From: Butyrivibrio sp. CAG:318
GTDB taxonomy: Bacteria > Bacillota > Clostridia > Lachnospirales > Lachnospiraceae
DNA length: 11,224 bases
Reading direction: 5' to 3'
NCBI GenBank assembly: GCA_000431815.1
Contig: FR889246.1
Span: 89,186-100,409, forward strand
In this document: piece by piece, positions 1-6,550 of the stretch
How positions within the stretch are numbered: position 1 is the first letter of the stretch
Layout of the letters: each line of letters opens with the position of its first letter
Made by a program: the position numbers and the translations under genes
Notes under the pieces: generated by a model
The model's input: the letters and a program-made list of their open reading frames with translations, nothing else
Told to the model about the DNA's origin: nothing
Database searches by the model: none

Positions 1-55
1 TACCTGTGATCATTATTCCGTTATCTGTGTCCGTGTATTCAAATTTCTCATCCAT
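1..55 (-). CDS. Start of an unidentified gene, cut by the window edge
   Basis: An ATG at 55 on the minus strand opens a frame that runs off the left edge without a stop. Only 18 residues are visible, beginning MDEKFEYTDTDNG and followed by IMITG. The motif of a short acidic stretch followed by a D/N-G-I-x-I-T-G turn resembles the entry into BspA-type leucine-rich-repeat (LRR_5) surface proteins. With so few residues this is a guess, and there is no visible signal peptide. No clear Shine-Dalgarno precedes the ATG; instead a perfect TATAAT lies at 63-68, seven bases ahead of it, so the transcript may be leaderless or the true start may lie further in. The gene is separated from atpC by a terminator and is not part of the atp operon. 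Confidence 0.4.
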   Translation of the reverse strand, partial: MDEKFEYTDTDNGIMITG

Positions 56-62
56 ACGCTTA

Positions 63-68
63 ATTATA
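63..68 (-). promoter_or_regulatory. Possible -10 box of the left-edge gene
   Basis: The minus strand reads TATAAT here, a perfect -10 hexamer, seven bases ahead of the ATG at 55. The region where a -35 should lie (about 85-91) is the T-rich tail and stem of the atp terminator and has no good TTGACA match, so the promoter call is weak. Confidence 0.3.
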
Positions 69-81
69 CCGTATTTAACGC

Positions 82-110
82 AAAAAGAAAGACCCAAAAA
101 GGTCTTTCTT
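82..110 (-). terminator. Intrinsic terminator of the atp operon
   Basis: On the minus strand the perfect 10-bp arms AAGAAAGACC (110-101) and GGTCTTTCTT (94-85) flank a 6-base loop TTTTTG, and the 3' arm runs on into further T residues. It begins 10 bases past the atpC stop, where the end of the operon is expected. The stem is A/T-rich at its base, and the arms could also work weakly in the other direction. Confidence 0.85.
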
Positions 111-120
111 AATTGCTTTA

Positions 121-537
121 TTATTTGATTTCCTTATAGCGGTTTCTCGCTGCAAGTCTCGCCATTGCACGGGCAATATTGGCCTTGGTCATACGATATT
201 CCTCTATGCTCTGCTTCTGACGCATTGCCTCTTTGGCACGGTCAAGAGCTTCCTGTGCACGTTTGACATCGATTTCGTCCGGTTTTTCCACAAAATCCAC
301 AATTACATGCACACGGTTGTATGCTATCTGCACATGTCCGATTCCGGCAACCGCATCAATCCAGTTACCGTCCTCCGTCTGGATTCTCAAAAGGCCTTCA
401 ACGAGGGCTATTACCGAACTCTCATGATGTGCCATGATGCCTATAAGTCCGTCCGCTGCCGTCACGATTATCTGGCGGCACGGGCCGGTATAGAATGTCT
501 TGTCAACCGCTATGACGTCAAGTTCAAAAGTATCCAT
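121..537 (-). CDS. atpC: ATP synthase F1 subunit epsilon
   Basis: This is the epsilon subunit of the F1 central stalk, which couples rotation to catalysis and inhibits ATP hydrolysis. The 138 residues match the usual family length. An N-terminal beta sandwich (about 1-85, starting MDTFELDVIAVDKTFYTG) is followed by a C-terminal helical hairpin (about 88-138). The hairpin holds IDVKRA at 89-94, which fits the I(L)DxxRA ATP-binding motif known from Bacillus epsilon subunits. The start is chosen at 537: the GGAG at 546-549 is 8 bases from this ATG but only 2 from the in-frame ATG at 543. The 543 start would add two residues (M-R) and would overlap the atpD stop as TAATG, so it cannot be excluded. 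It is the last gene of the operon. Confidence 0.95.
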   Translation of the reverse strand: MDTFELDVIAVDKTFYTGPCRQIIVTAADGLIGIMAHHESSVIALVEGLLRIQTEDGNWIDAVAGIGHVQIAYNRVHVIVDFVEKPDEIDVKRAQEALDRAKEAMRQKQSIEEYRMTKANIARAMARLAARNRYKEIK

Positions 538-542
538 ACGCA

Positions 543-1934
543 TTACTCCATCTGTTTTGCTTTTTCAATGACATCCTCAACCGTTCCGACATTGAAAAAT
601 GCTGCCTCAGGATATTCGTCCATCTCGCCGTTAATAATAGCCTTGAATCCGCGGATTGTCTCCTTAAGCGGAACATACTTGCCCGGAACGCCGGTAAAGT
701 TCTCAGCTACATGGAATGGCTGTGAAAGGAATTTCTGTACCTTTCTCGCACGGTAAACCGTCGTCTTATCCTCATCGGAAAGTTCTTCCATACCGAGGAT
801 TGCGATGATATCCTGCAGTTCCGAATATTTCTGGAGGATTTCCTGTACGGCACGCGCCGTATTGTAATGTTCCTCGCCGACGATATCAGCCTCAAGAATA
901 CGTGATGATGACTCAAGCGGGTCAACTGCAGGGTAGATACCCTGTTCTACGATTTTTCTTGAAAGAACCGTTGTCGCATCAAGGTGTGCAAATGTTGTCG
1001 CAGGAGCCGGGTCAGTAAGGTCATCGGCCGGTACATATACGGCCTGTACACTGGTTACGGATCCTTCTTTGGTGGATGCGATACGTTCCTGAAGTTCACC
1101 GACCTCTGTTGCAAGTGTCGGCTGGTAACCTACGGCCGAAGGCATACGTCCGAGAAGCGCGGACACCTCTGAACCTGCCTGTACGAAACGGAATATGTTA
1201 TCTATAAAAAGAAGCACATTCTGATGTTTCACATCCCTGAAATATTCAGCCATTGTAAGACCTGTCTCCGCAACACGCATACGTGCTCCAGGCGGCTCGT
1301 TCATCTGTCCGAACACTAACGCTGTCTTATCGATAACGCCGGATTCTTTCATCTCTGTCCAGAGGTCATTACCCTCTCTTGAACGCTCGCCGACACCGGT
1401 GAATATCGAATATCCGCCGTGCTCCGTGGCTACGTTGGTTATAAGTTCCTGTATAAGTACGGTCTTACCTACTCCGGCACCGCCGAAAAGACCGATTTTA
1501 CCGCCCTTGGCATATGGTGCAAGTAGGTCAATTACTTTAATTCCCGTTTCAAGGATTTCAACTGCCGGGCTCTGGTCTTCAAAAGCCGGCGGTTCTCTGT
1601 GGATACTCCATTTCTCCACATTATCAAGGCTTTCACCTGAATCAAGTGTCTGTCCGGTTACGTTGAACAATCTTCCGAGTGTTTTCTCGCCGACCGGAAC
1701 CTTGATTCCGCTTCCCGTAGCGATAACTTCCATATCTCTGTGAAGTCCGTCACTCGATGACAGCATAATGCATCGAACTGTATTATTGCCAATATGCTGT
1801 GCGACTTCCATAACACATTTTTTGCCGTTATTGTCTACTTCAAGCGCGTCCTTGATGTAGGGAAGATTGCCGTCTTCAAATTCTACATCCACTACCGGTC
1901 CGAGGACCTGTACAATTCTTCCTTTATTATCCAT
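543..1934 (-). CDS. atpD: ATP synthase F1 subunit beta
   Basis: This is the catalytic beta subunit of the F1 hexamer, which makes or hydrolyses ATP at the membrane-attached cytoplasmic head. The 463 residues are typical. Visible motifs are the P-loop GGAGVGKT at 151-158, VGERSREGND at 181-190 with the catalytic glutamate E183, LLFIDNIFRF at 241-250 (Walker B aspartate D245), and EELSDED at 383-389, a variant of the DELSEED loop that contacts gamma. The hexamer core SALLGRMPSAVGYQPTLATE is intact. The frame is open 12 codons further up, to 1970, but that extension is the basic tail of atpG read in another frame. AAGGAAG at 1942-1948, 7 bases from the ATG at 1934, fixes the start. The gene overlaps atpG by 8 bases, which suggests translational coupling. 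Confidence 0.98.
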   Translation of the reverse strand: MDNKGRIVQVLGPVVDVEFEDGNLPYIKDALEVDNNGKKCVMEVAQHIGNNTVRCIMLSSSDGLHRDMEVIATGSGIKVPVGEKTLGRLFNVTGQTLDSGESLDNVEKWSIHREPPAFEDQSPAVEILETGIKVIDLLAPYAKGGKIGLFGGAGVGKTVLIQELITNVATEHGGYSIFTGVGERSREGNDLWTEMKESGVIDKTALVFGQMNEPPGARMRVAETGLTMAEYFRDVKHQNVLLFIDNIFRFVQAGSEVSALLGRMPSAVGYQPTLATEVGELQERIASTKEGSVTSVQAVYVPADDLTDPAPATTFAHLDATTVLSRKIVEQGIYPAVDPLESSSRILEADIVGEEHYNTARAVQEILQKYSELQDIIAILGMEELSDEDKTTVYRARKVQKFLSQPFHVAENFTGVPGKYVPLKETIRGFKAIINGEMDEYPEAAFFNVGTVEDVIEKAKQME

Positions 1935-2820
1935 TTGATTTCTTCCTTTTCTGCGCCTTCGCGCCCGCAATTACTTCGGTTATCTCCTGCGTAATCGAGG
2001 CCTGCCGCACTCTGTTATATTCAATCGATAGTTCCTTAAGCATATCCGTTGCGTTGCCCGTAGCTGCGTCCATGGCCATCATACGGTCGTTCTGTTCGCA
2101 TGCATAAGCCTCAACCAATGCTCCGAAAATAAAACCTGTAACATAATTCGGTACAATCGAATTAATTACCGCTTCCGGTGAAGGGACATAACTTGTCGTA
2201 TCTGATATCATAAGTCCTTCGGTAATATTATTACCAAAATCCGCTTTTGACAGAGGAAGAAGCTTTATCATCGTGGCTTCACTCTCCGTTCCCTTAAGGC
2301 TCTTCGTGTAATAAAGATAGACTTCGTCGAGTCTGCCCTCGTTATATCTGTTAAGGATTTCCTCGGTAATTACCCTGGCTCTGTGAATCGAAGGATTCTG
2401 CGCCGTGTACTGGAAATGGTGATGAATCCTGTATCCTTTTTTTTCAAAATAATTACGTCCTACCTGTCCTACCATAAAAAGCTCGGCATTCGGATTCTCC
2501 TCAAGATCGTGCGAAACCATTTTGATAATATTCTGGTTATACGCTCCGGCAAGTCCCTTATCAGCCGTTACTACTATGTAGCCGATTCGTTTCTTATCCT
2601 CCGGTGTAGCAGTTCCGAAGTAGATGCTCTCCACATCTGGAACATGCCTCAGGATTCGGTTGAGCGAATTCTGGATGGCATAGAAATGGTTCGTCGTGGC
2701 TTCAAGTTCCCTCTTTGCCTTCTTAAGCTTGGAGGATGATATCATATACATGGCATTGGTTATCTTCATCGTATCGCGGATACTCTTCATTCTGGTTTGA
2801 ATTTCTTTAGTGTTTGCCAT
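1927..2820 (-). CDS. atpG: ATP synthase F1 subunit gamma
   Basis: This is the gamma subunit, the rotating shaft inside the alpha3beta3 hexamer. The 297 residues fit the family (about 285-300). The N-terminal helix MANTKEIQTRMKSIRDTMKI, continuing TNAMYMISSSKLKKA, and the C-terminal helix around MDAATGNATDML and EYNRVRQASITQEITEVIAGA are the conserved pair that form the coiled-coil shaft. The middle Rossmann-like domain carries VVTADKGLAGAYN. No cysteine-rich redox insert of the chloroplast type is present. AAAGGTG sits 6 bases ahead of the ATG. The gene follows the fused delta-alpha gene after 29 bases, and its last 8 bases overlap atpD. The basic tail KRKKSNG is unremarkable. Confidence 0.98.
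   Translation of the reverse strand: MANTKEIQTRMKSIRDTMKITNAMYMISSSKLKKAKRELEATTNHFYAIQNSLNRILRHVPDVESIYFGTATPEDKKRIGYIVVTADKGLAGAYNQNIIKMVSHDLEENPNAELFMVGQVGRNYFEKKGYRIHHHFQYTAQNPSIHRARVITEEILNRYNEGRLDEVYLYYTKSLKGTESEATMIKLLPLSKADFGNNITEGLMISDTTSYVPSPEAVINSIVPNYVTGFIFGALVEAYACEQNDRMMAMDAATGNATDMLKELSIEYNRVRQASITQEITEVIAGAKAQKRKKSNG
1942..1948 (-). promoter_or_regulatory. Ribosome binding site that sets the atpD start
   Basis: AAGGAAG on the minus strand lies 7 bases ahead of the ATG at 1934, inside the end of atpG. It decides for the 463-residue form of atpD over the longer in-frame start at 1970. Confidence 0.75.
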
Positions 2821-2849
2821 AATTCACACCTTTCTTCCCAAAATGCGGC

Positions 2850-4877
2850 TTACGCCTGATCCAGATATGAATCACGCATTTTGCCGACTGTCTCTACGAT
2901 ATGAGCGGCAATCTCATCTGTGAGAACTTTTTCGTCCTCTATCTCGCGGATTAACTCGCTGTCATTTTCTTTAACATAATCAAGCATTTCCATCTGGAAT
3001 TTCTTAATTTCGGCTTTCGGTATTCCCATAAAAAGCTTATTGTTGGCTGCGCAGAGAGTGATTACCTGCTCTGCCATCGAAAGAGGTCTTCCGAGCGGCT
3101 GCTTTAAGATTTCCATAAGTCCGTTACCGTATTCAAGCTGTTTCTTGGTGTTTTCATCAATATCCGAGCTGAACTGTGTAAACACTTCCATCTCCCTGTA
3201 CTGTGCAAGGTCGATACGGATACTTCCGGCTGCTTTCTTCATTGCCTTGGTCTGTGCGGCACCACCTACACGGGATACCGAAAGTCCTACGTTGACCGCA
3301 GGTCTCTGGCCCTCGAAGAAGAGTGAGCTTTCAAGGAAAATCTGACCGTCCGTGATGGAAATGACATTGGTCGGAATGTATGCCGACAAATCTCCGGCCT
3401 GCGTCTCAATGATCGGGAGTGCCGTTATTGAACCGCCGCCGGCTTCCGGTGTAAGTCTTGCCGAACGCTCAAGCAATCTTGAGTGAAGGTAGAATACATC
3501 TCCCGGATAAGCCTCACGTCCCGGAGAACGTTCAAGCAGAAGTGACAATGCCCTGTATGCAACCGCATGTTTGGATAAGTCATCATATACGATAAGTACA
3601 TCCTTGCCCTTATACATAAAGTACTCGGCAAGCGATGTTCCGGCATATGGTGCTATATACTGCAATGATGCAGGGTCGCTGGCTGTTGCCGACACAATTA
3701 TACTATATGATAAAGCATCATGCTTCTCAAGTGTTCTTACAAGCTGTGCGATTGTAGATGCTTTCTGTCCGATTGCAACATAGATACAGATAACATCCTT
3801 GCCCTTCTGGTTAAGGATTGCATCGGTTGCAATACTTGTTTTACCGGTCTGGCGGTCACCGATTATAAGCTCACGCTGTCCGCGTCCGATAGGGAACATT
3901 GAATCGATTGCAAGAATACCGGTCTCCATAGGTACCGATACCGACTTACGGTCTACAATGCTCGGTGCATCATTCTCAATAGGTCTGTAATCCTCGCTGG
4001 CAATCTCGCCCTTACCGTCTATCGGCTCGCCGAGTGCATTGATTACTCTTCCTAAGAATCCGTCACCGACAGGGATACCTGCACGCTTACCGCTTCTTAT
4101 AACACGGCTTCCTTCTTTCAGTCCGGTCTCACGTCCAAAAAGAATACATCCTATCTCATCTCTTCTGATATCCTGTACCATGCCCTTGACGCCAGTGTCA
4201 AAAATTACAATCTCACCGTACATTGCATGGTCGATACCCTTGATGTTGACAATTCCGTCGCCAATCCATGTAACATTACCGACTTCTCTTTTGCTCTTAT
4301 CAAAAGCAGATTCATCGATTTCTGTCTTAAGAATGGTAATAATCTCATCCATGCTTGATACAGCAGCGACGTTTTCTTTCATCTTATTCTCAATCTGCTG
4401 AAGTCTTCCACGCATACTCCAGTCATACTCTTCATGACCGGCACGTATTACGAAACCTCCGAGCAGGTTCTTATCTTCCTTAAGGCTTACGTCAAGCTCA
4501 TCAGCGTGGCACTTGTCCTTAATAAATTCCTTGATTTTGAAAAGCTGCTCATCCGTAGGCGGAACAACATACGATATGTCAACCTTAAGGCTTGGCACCT
4601 TCTCAACCTTGCGCACTTCATCATGGTATGCTTCCACAATCTGAGGAAACAGTTCAAAAGCATGATGGTCGCACAACAATTCAAGAAAATCTCTTATTCC
4701 GGTCGGGAAAAGCATTTCTATCATGTGGTGTTTCTTCTCAAGGTCAATTGTAGGATCTTCAAAATCAATTGAAATCTGAGGCAGTTCTGCCAATAATTCG
4801 GTTGTCTGCTTTACATCTTCATTCGATACAGACAGCCTCTTCATTTCCTTTGCATAATCAATTACTGTCTGTGTCAT
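2850..4877 (-). CDS. Fused ATP synthase F1 subunits delta and alpha
   Basis: One uninterrupted 675-residue frame contains two subunits normally encoded separately as atpH and atpA. Residues 1-about 166 are an OSCP/delta domain: helical N-terminal part VIDYAKEMKRLSVSNEDV, then the diagnostic C-terminal stretch LLGGFVIRAGHEEYDWSMRG. After a linker of about 10 residues (KENVAAVSS), residues 176-675 are a complete alpha subunit of normal length: N-terminal helix MDEIITILKTEI, P-loop GDRQTGKT at 340-347, VYDDLSKHAVAYR at 430-442, and the arginine finger R536 in SVSRVGGAA. Delta joins F1 to the peripheral stalk, and alpha forms the non-catalytic sites. The start overlaps the atpF stop as ATGA. No Shine-Dalgarno is visible before the internal Met166 or Met176. 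A single sequencing indel joining two overlapping genes cannot be excluded from one sequence. Confidence 0.93.
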   Translation of the reverse strand: MTQTVIDYAKEMKRLSVSNEDVKQTTELLAELPQISIDFEDPTIDLEKKHHMIEMLFPTGIRDFLELLCDHHAFELFPQIVEAYHDEVRKVEKVPSLKVDISYVVPPTDEQLFKIKEFIKDKCHADELDVSLKEDKNLLGGFVIRAGHEEYDWSMRGRLQQIENKMKENVAAVSSMDEIITILKTEIDESAFDKSKREVGNVTWIGDGIVNIKGIDHAMYGEIVIFDTGVKGMVQDIRRDEIGCILFGRETGLKEGSRVIRSGKRAGIPVGDGFLGRVINALGEPIDGKGEIASEDYRPIENDAPSIVDRKSVSVPMETGILAIDSMFPIGRGQRELIIGDRQTGKTSIATDAILNQKGKDVICIYVAIGQKASTIAQLVRTLEKHDALSYSIIVSATASDPASLQYIAPYAGTSLAEYFMYKGKDVLIVYDDLSKHAVAYRALSLLLERSPGREAYPGDVFYLHSRLLERSARLTPEAGGGSITALPIIETQAGDLSAYIPTNVISITDGQIFLESSLFFEGQRPAVNVGLSVSRVGGAAQTKAMKKAAGSIRIDLAQYREMEVFTQFSSDIDENTKKQLEYGNGLMEILKQPLGRPLSMAEQVITLCAANNKLFMGIPKAEIKKFQMEMLDYVKENDSELIREIEDEKVLTDEIAAHIVETVGKMRDSYLDQA

Positions 4878-5359
4878 TTCGTTTCACCCATTTCTGCGAT
4901 AAAATCATCATAAAGCCTGCTGCTGTCACCGGCCTGAACCTGTGAACCAACTACCTTGGTAGCTGCGGCAACAACGAGTTCCTGAATTTCTGACTGCATA
5001 TTGCGCATAGTCTTCTGTTTCTCTTCCTCGATTGTCTCCTGGGCTTTCTGTATTTTATTATTAACTTCCTCGTCTGCTGACTTCACAATACGGTCATATT
5101 CGCCTCTTGCCTTCTCCTTGGCTTCGGTGATAAGTCTTGCTGACTCATCCTTGGCTCCGGCAAGTGATGCCTCATATTCCGTTTTCAGATTCTCTGCCTC
5201 TTTCCTGACAGCGTCCGCATCATCAAACTGTTTGCGGATAGCTTCTTCACGCTTTGCAATGATGTTGTTGACCGGCTTGAACAGGAAAATTCTCATCAAT
5301 ACAAAAAGAACTATGAGGTTAATTATTGTGAAGACCAGATTAATATCTAATCTAAGCAT
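4874..5359 (-). CDS. atpF: ATP synthase Fo subunit b
   Basis: This is the b subunit, the membrane-anchored peripheral stalk that holds F1 to Fo. The 161 residues are typical for a Bacillota b subunit. One membrane helix lies at about 8-26 (LVFTIINLIVLFVLMRIFLF), followed by the conserved KPVNNIIAKREEAI and a long charged coiled coil (about 35-125). The C-terminal part (VAAATKVVG and onward) is the region that binds delta. Only one b gene is present, so a homodimer is expected. AGGAAAG lies about 8 bases ahead of the ATG. It follows atpE by 21 bases and overlaps the delta-alpha gene by 4 bases. Confidence 0.96.
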   Translation of the reverse strand: MLRLDINLVFTIINLIVLFVLMRIFLFKPVNNIIAKREEAIRKQFDDADAVRKEAENLKTEYEASLAGAKDESARLITEAKEKARGEYDRIVKSADEEVNNKIQKAQETIEEEKQKTMRNMQSEIQELVVAAATKVVGSQVQAGDSSRLYDDFIAEMGETK

Positions 5360-5380
5360 ATTTCTTTCCTGCCTTCCCGA

Positions 5381-5605
5381 TTATTTCAAGAACATAATTA
5401 TAAGAATAGCGATAACGAAACCGTAAATAGCGGTTGCCTCTGCAAGTGCACAACCAAGGATCAAAAGCTTGGAAATCTTACTTTCAGCCTCCGGCTGTCT
5501 TGCAACTGCGTCTGATGCGTGTCCTGTAGCGATACCGATACCGATACCTGCACCGATACCTGTTAAAACTGCGATACCTGCTCCGATAGCAATTATTGTG
5601 TTCAT
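5381..5605 (-). CDS. atpE: ATP synthase Fo subunit c (proton type)
   Basis: This is the c subunit of the rotor ring, a 74-residue hairpin of two membrane helices. Helix 1 carries the full glycine motif G16-x-G18-x-G20-x-G22-x-G24. The polar loop is ARQPEAES (R36-Q37-P38), and the ion-carrying carboxylate is E56 in LAEATAIYG. Aligned with the Na+-binding Ilyobacter tartaricus subunit through the ARQPEA loop, the glutamine ligand (Q32) is I23 here and the serine ligand (S66) is A57, so the sodium site is missing and proton coupling is predicted. The frame is open seven codons further, to a TTG at 5626, but that TTG lies ahead of the ribosome site. The AAGGAG at 5614-5619, 8 bases from the ATG at 5605, sets the start. 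Confidence 0.97.
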   Translation of the reverse strand: MNTIIAIGAGIAVLTGIGAGIGIGIATGHASDAVARQPEAESKISKLLILGCALAEATAIYGFVIAILIIMFLK

Positions 5606-5613
5606 GTTATTTT

Positions 5614-5619
5614 CTCCTT
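5614..5619 (-). promoter_or_regulatory. Ribosome binding site that sets the atpE start
   Basis: AAGGAG, within AGAAGGAGAAAA, lies 8 bases ahead of the ATG at 5605. It rules out the upstream in-frame TTG at 5626. It is the strongest such site in the atp operon, which fits the need for many more c subunits than other subunits. Confidence 0.8.
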
Positions 5620-5647
5620 CTATCAATCAAAAATATAGCGCCATCCC

Positions 5648-6334
5648 TTATTCGACGGCTTCCTTAATAAACAGTGACGTAAGAAATACAAATACATACG
5701 CCTGAATCAGTCCGTCAAAAATATCAAAATACAAACTGAACGGTACCGGCAGTACAACCGGAATCAACATTTTAAGAAGTTCCATAATAACGAACGCTCC
5801 CAAAACATTACCGAAAAGTCGCATACAAAGTGACAACGGTCTGATTAAAATTTCCAAAACATTCAATGGTGCCACAATGGCAACCGGCTGAGCGAAGCTT
5901 TTAGCCCAACGCTTAACGCCTTTAGCATGTATTCCGGAATACTCGATAAGGACTATACTCATAGCAGCCAGCGCAGCTGTTACGTTCATATCCTTTGTTG
6001 GAGGTTTCATTCCGAACAGACCTATGATATTGGATATACCTATGTAAATAATTACCGTAACAAGATACGGCACGTATCTTGTACCTTTCTCTCCGATAAA
6101 TCCCTTTACCATGTTCTGAAGGCCTGTAACAATGCTTTCGATGATGACCTGTCTTTTACCCGGATTCTGAATCCTTAATTTTCTGGTCATGACTATTGCG
6201 AAAATCACCATGACTGCCATTATTATCCAGGTAACGACAACTGACTCAGCAACCTCGATTCCGCCAAATACCGGAATTGTAAATGCAGTATCACAATTCA
6301 GTTCTTTCAGCAGATCGCTTGCGATGTCTTCCAT
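5648..6334 (-). CDS. atpB: ATP synthase Fo subunit a
   Basis: This is the a subunit, the membrane stator that holds the two ion half-channels next to the c ring. The 228 residues are normal. Several hydrophobic helices are visible. The essential arginine is R172 in PLSLCMRLFGN, the family hallmark. Also conserved are NIIGL at 102-106, the KPPTKDMNVTAALA stretch after it, and the last-helix motif DGLIQAYVF. AAAGGAG precedes the ATG with an 11-base spacer, a little long, and a closer GGAAG overlaps the start. It is the first gene of the operon. No atpI-like gene lies between it and the upstream terminator, although many Bacillota operons have one. Confidence 0.97.
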   Translation of the reverse strand: MEDIASDLLKELNCDTAFTIPVFGGIEVAESVVVTWIIMAVMVIFAIVMTRKLRIQNPGKRQVIIESIVTGLQNMVKGFIGEKGTRYVPYLVTVIIYIGISNIIGLFGMKPPTKDMNVTAALAAMSIVLIEYSGIHAKGVKRWAKSFAQPVAIVAPLNVLEILIRPLSLCMRLFGNVLGAFVIMELLKMLIPVVLPVPFSLYFDIFDGLIQAYVFVFLTSLFIKEAVE

Positions 6335-6428
6335 CTTCCACTCATCTCCTTTCCTTCACTACCACATATCTCCATTCAAAAATGTAATAGTTACTTCTCT
6401 CAGTATCACTATAATACTTGTCGGTATG
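6335..6428 (-). other. 5' leader of the atp operon
   Basis: About 90 bases between the predicted transcription start (near 6422) and atpB. A 12-base sequence GACAAGTATTAT on the minus strand (6422-6411) lies at the predicted start point and recurs at 10019-10030. An inverted repeat, AGTATCA at 6402-6408 and TGATACT at 6430-6436, brackets it. The only other ATG-led frame here starts at 6375, has no ribosome site, and runs into atpB out of frame. It is not called as a gene. Confidence 0.4.
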
Positions 6429-6457
6429 ATGATACTTCTATTCGCACCGACTGGCAA
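6429..6457 (-). promoter_or_regulatory. Predicted promoter of the atp operon
   Basis: On the minus strand TTGCCA (6457-6452, 5 of 6 to consensus) and TATCAT (6434-6429, 5 of 6) are separated by exactly 17 bases. The predicted start is near 6422. It lies immediately after the terminator of the upstream MATE gene, with no other good candidate before atpB. Confidence 0.7.
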
Positions 6458-6459
6458 GT

Positions 6460-6499
6460 AAAAAAATAACACATTTTTCAATGAAAAACGTGTTATTTT
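6460..6499 (-). terminator. Intrinsic terminator after the MATE gene
   Basis: On the minus strand, arms AAAATAACAC (6499-6490) and GTGTTATTTT (6472-6463) pair perfectly. The stem continues through one mismatch into TTTTT/AAAAA around a CATTG loop, and a run of seven T follows on the 3' side. It lies about 50 bases past the MATE stop and directly ahead of the atp promoter, separating the two transcription units. Because of the A/T flanks it could also act on the plus strand. Confidence 0.85.
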
Positions 6500-6550
6500 A
6501 GGGCATTTTGCACAAATGTGTCTTTTATTGTGGCGATATTTGATAATTTA

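Noticed and set aside
307..756. Plus-strand 149-codon frame opposite atpC/atpD
   Set aside because: Antisense to two highly conserved genes; coding on that strand is not supported.
1935..1970. Twelve-codon N-terminal extension of atpD
   Set aside because: The extension is the arginine-rich reading of the atpG tail; the ribosome site at 1942-1948 and the family's usual start support 1934.
5606..5626. Seven-codon extension of atpE from a TTG
   Set aside because: The TTG is upstream of the ribosome site itself, and the 74-residue form matches the family.
6309..6375. Small upstream ORF in the atp leader running into atpB
   Set aside because: No ribosome site, poor codon pattern, and its second half is just atpB in another frame.
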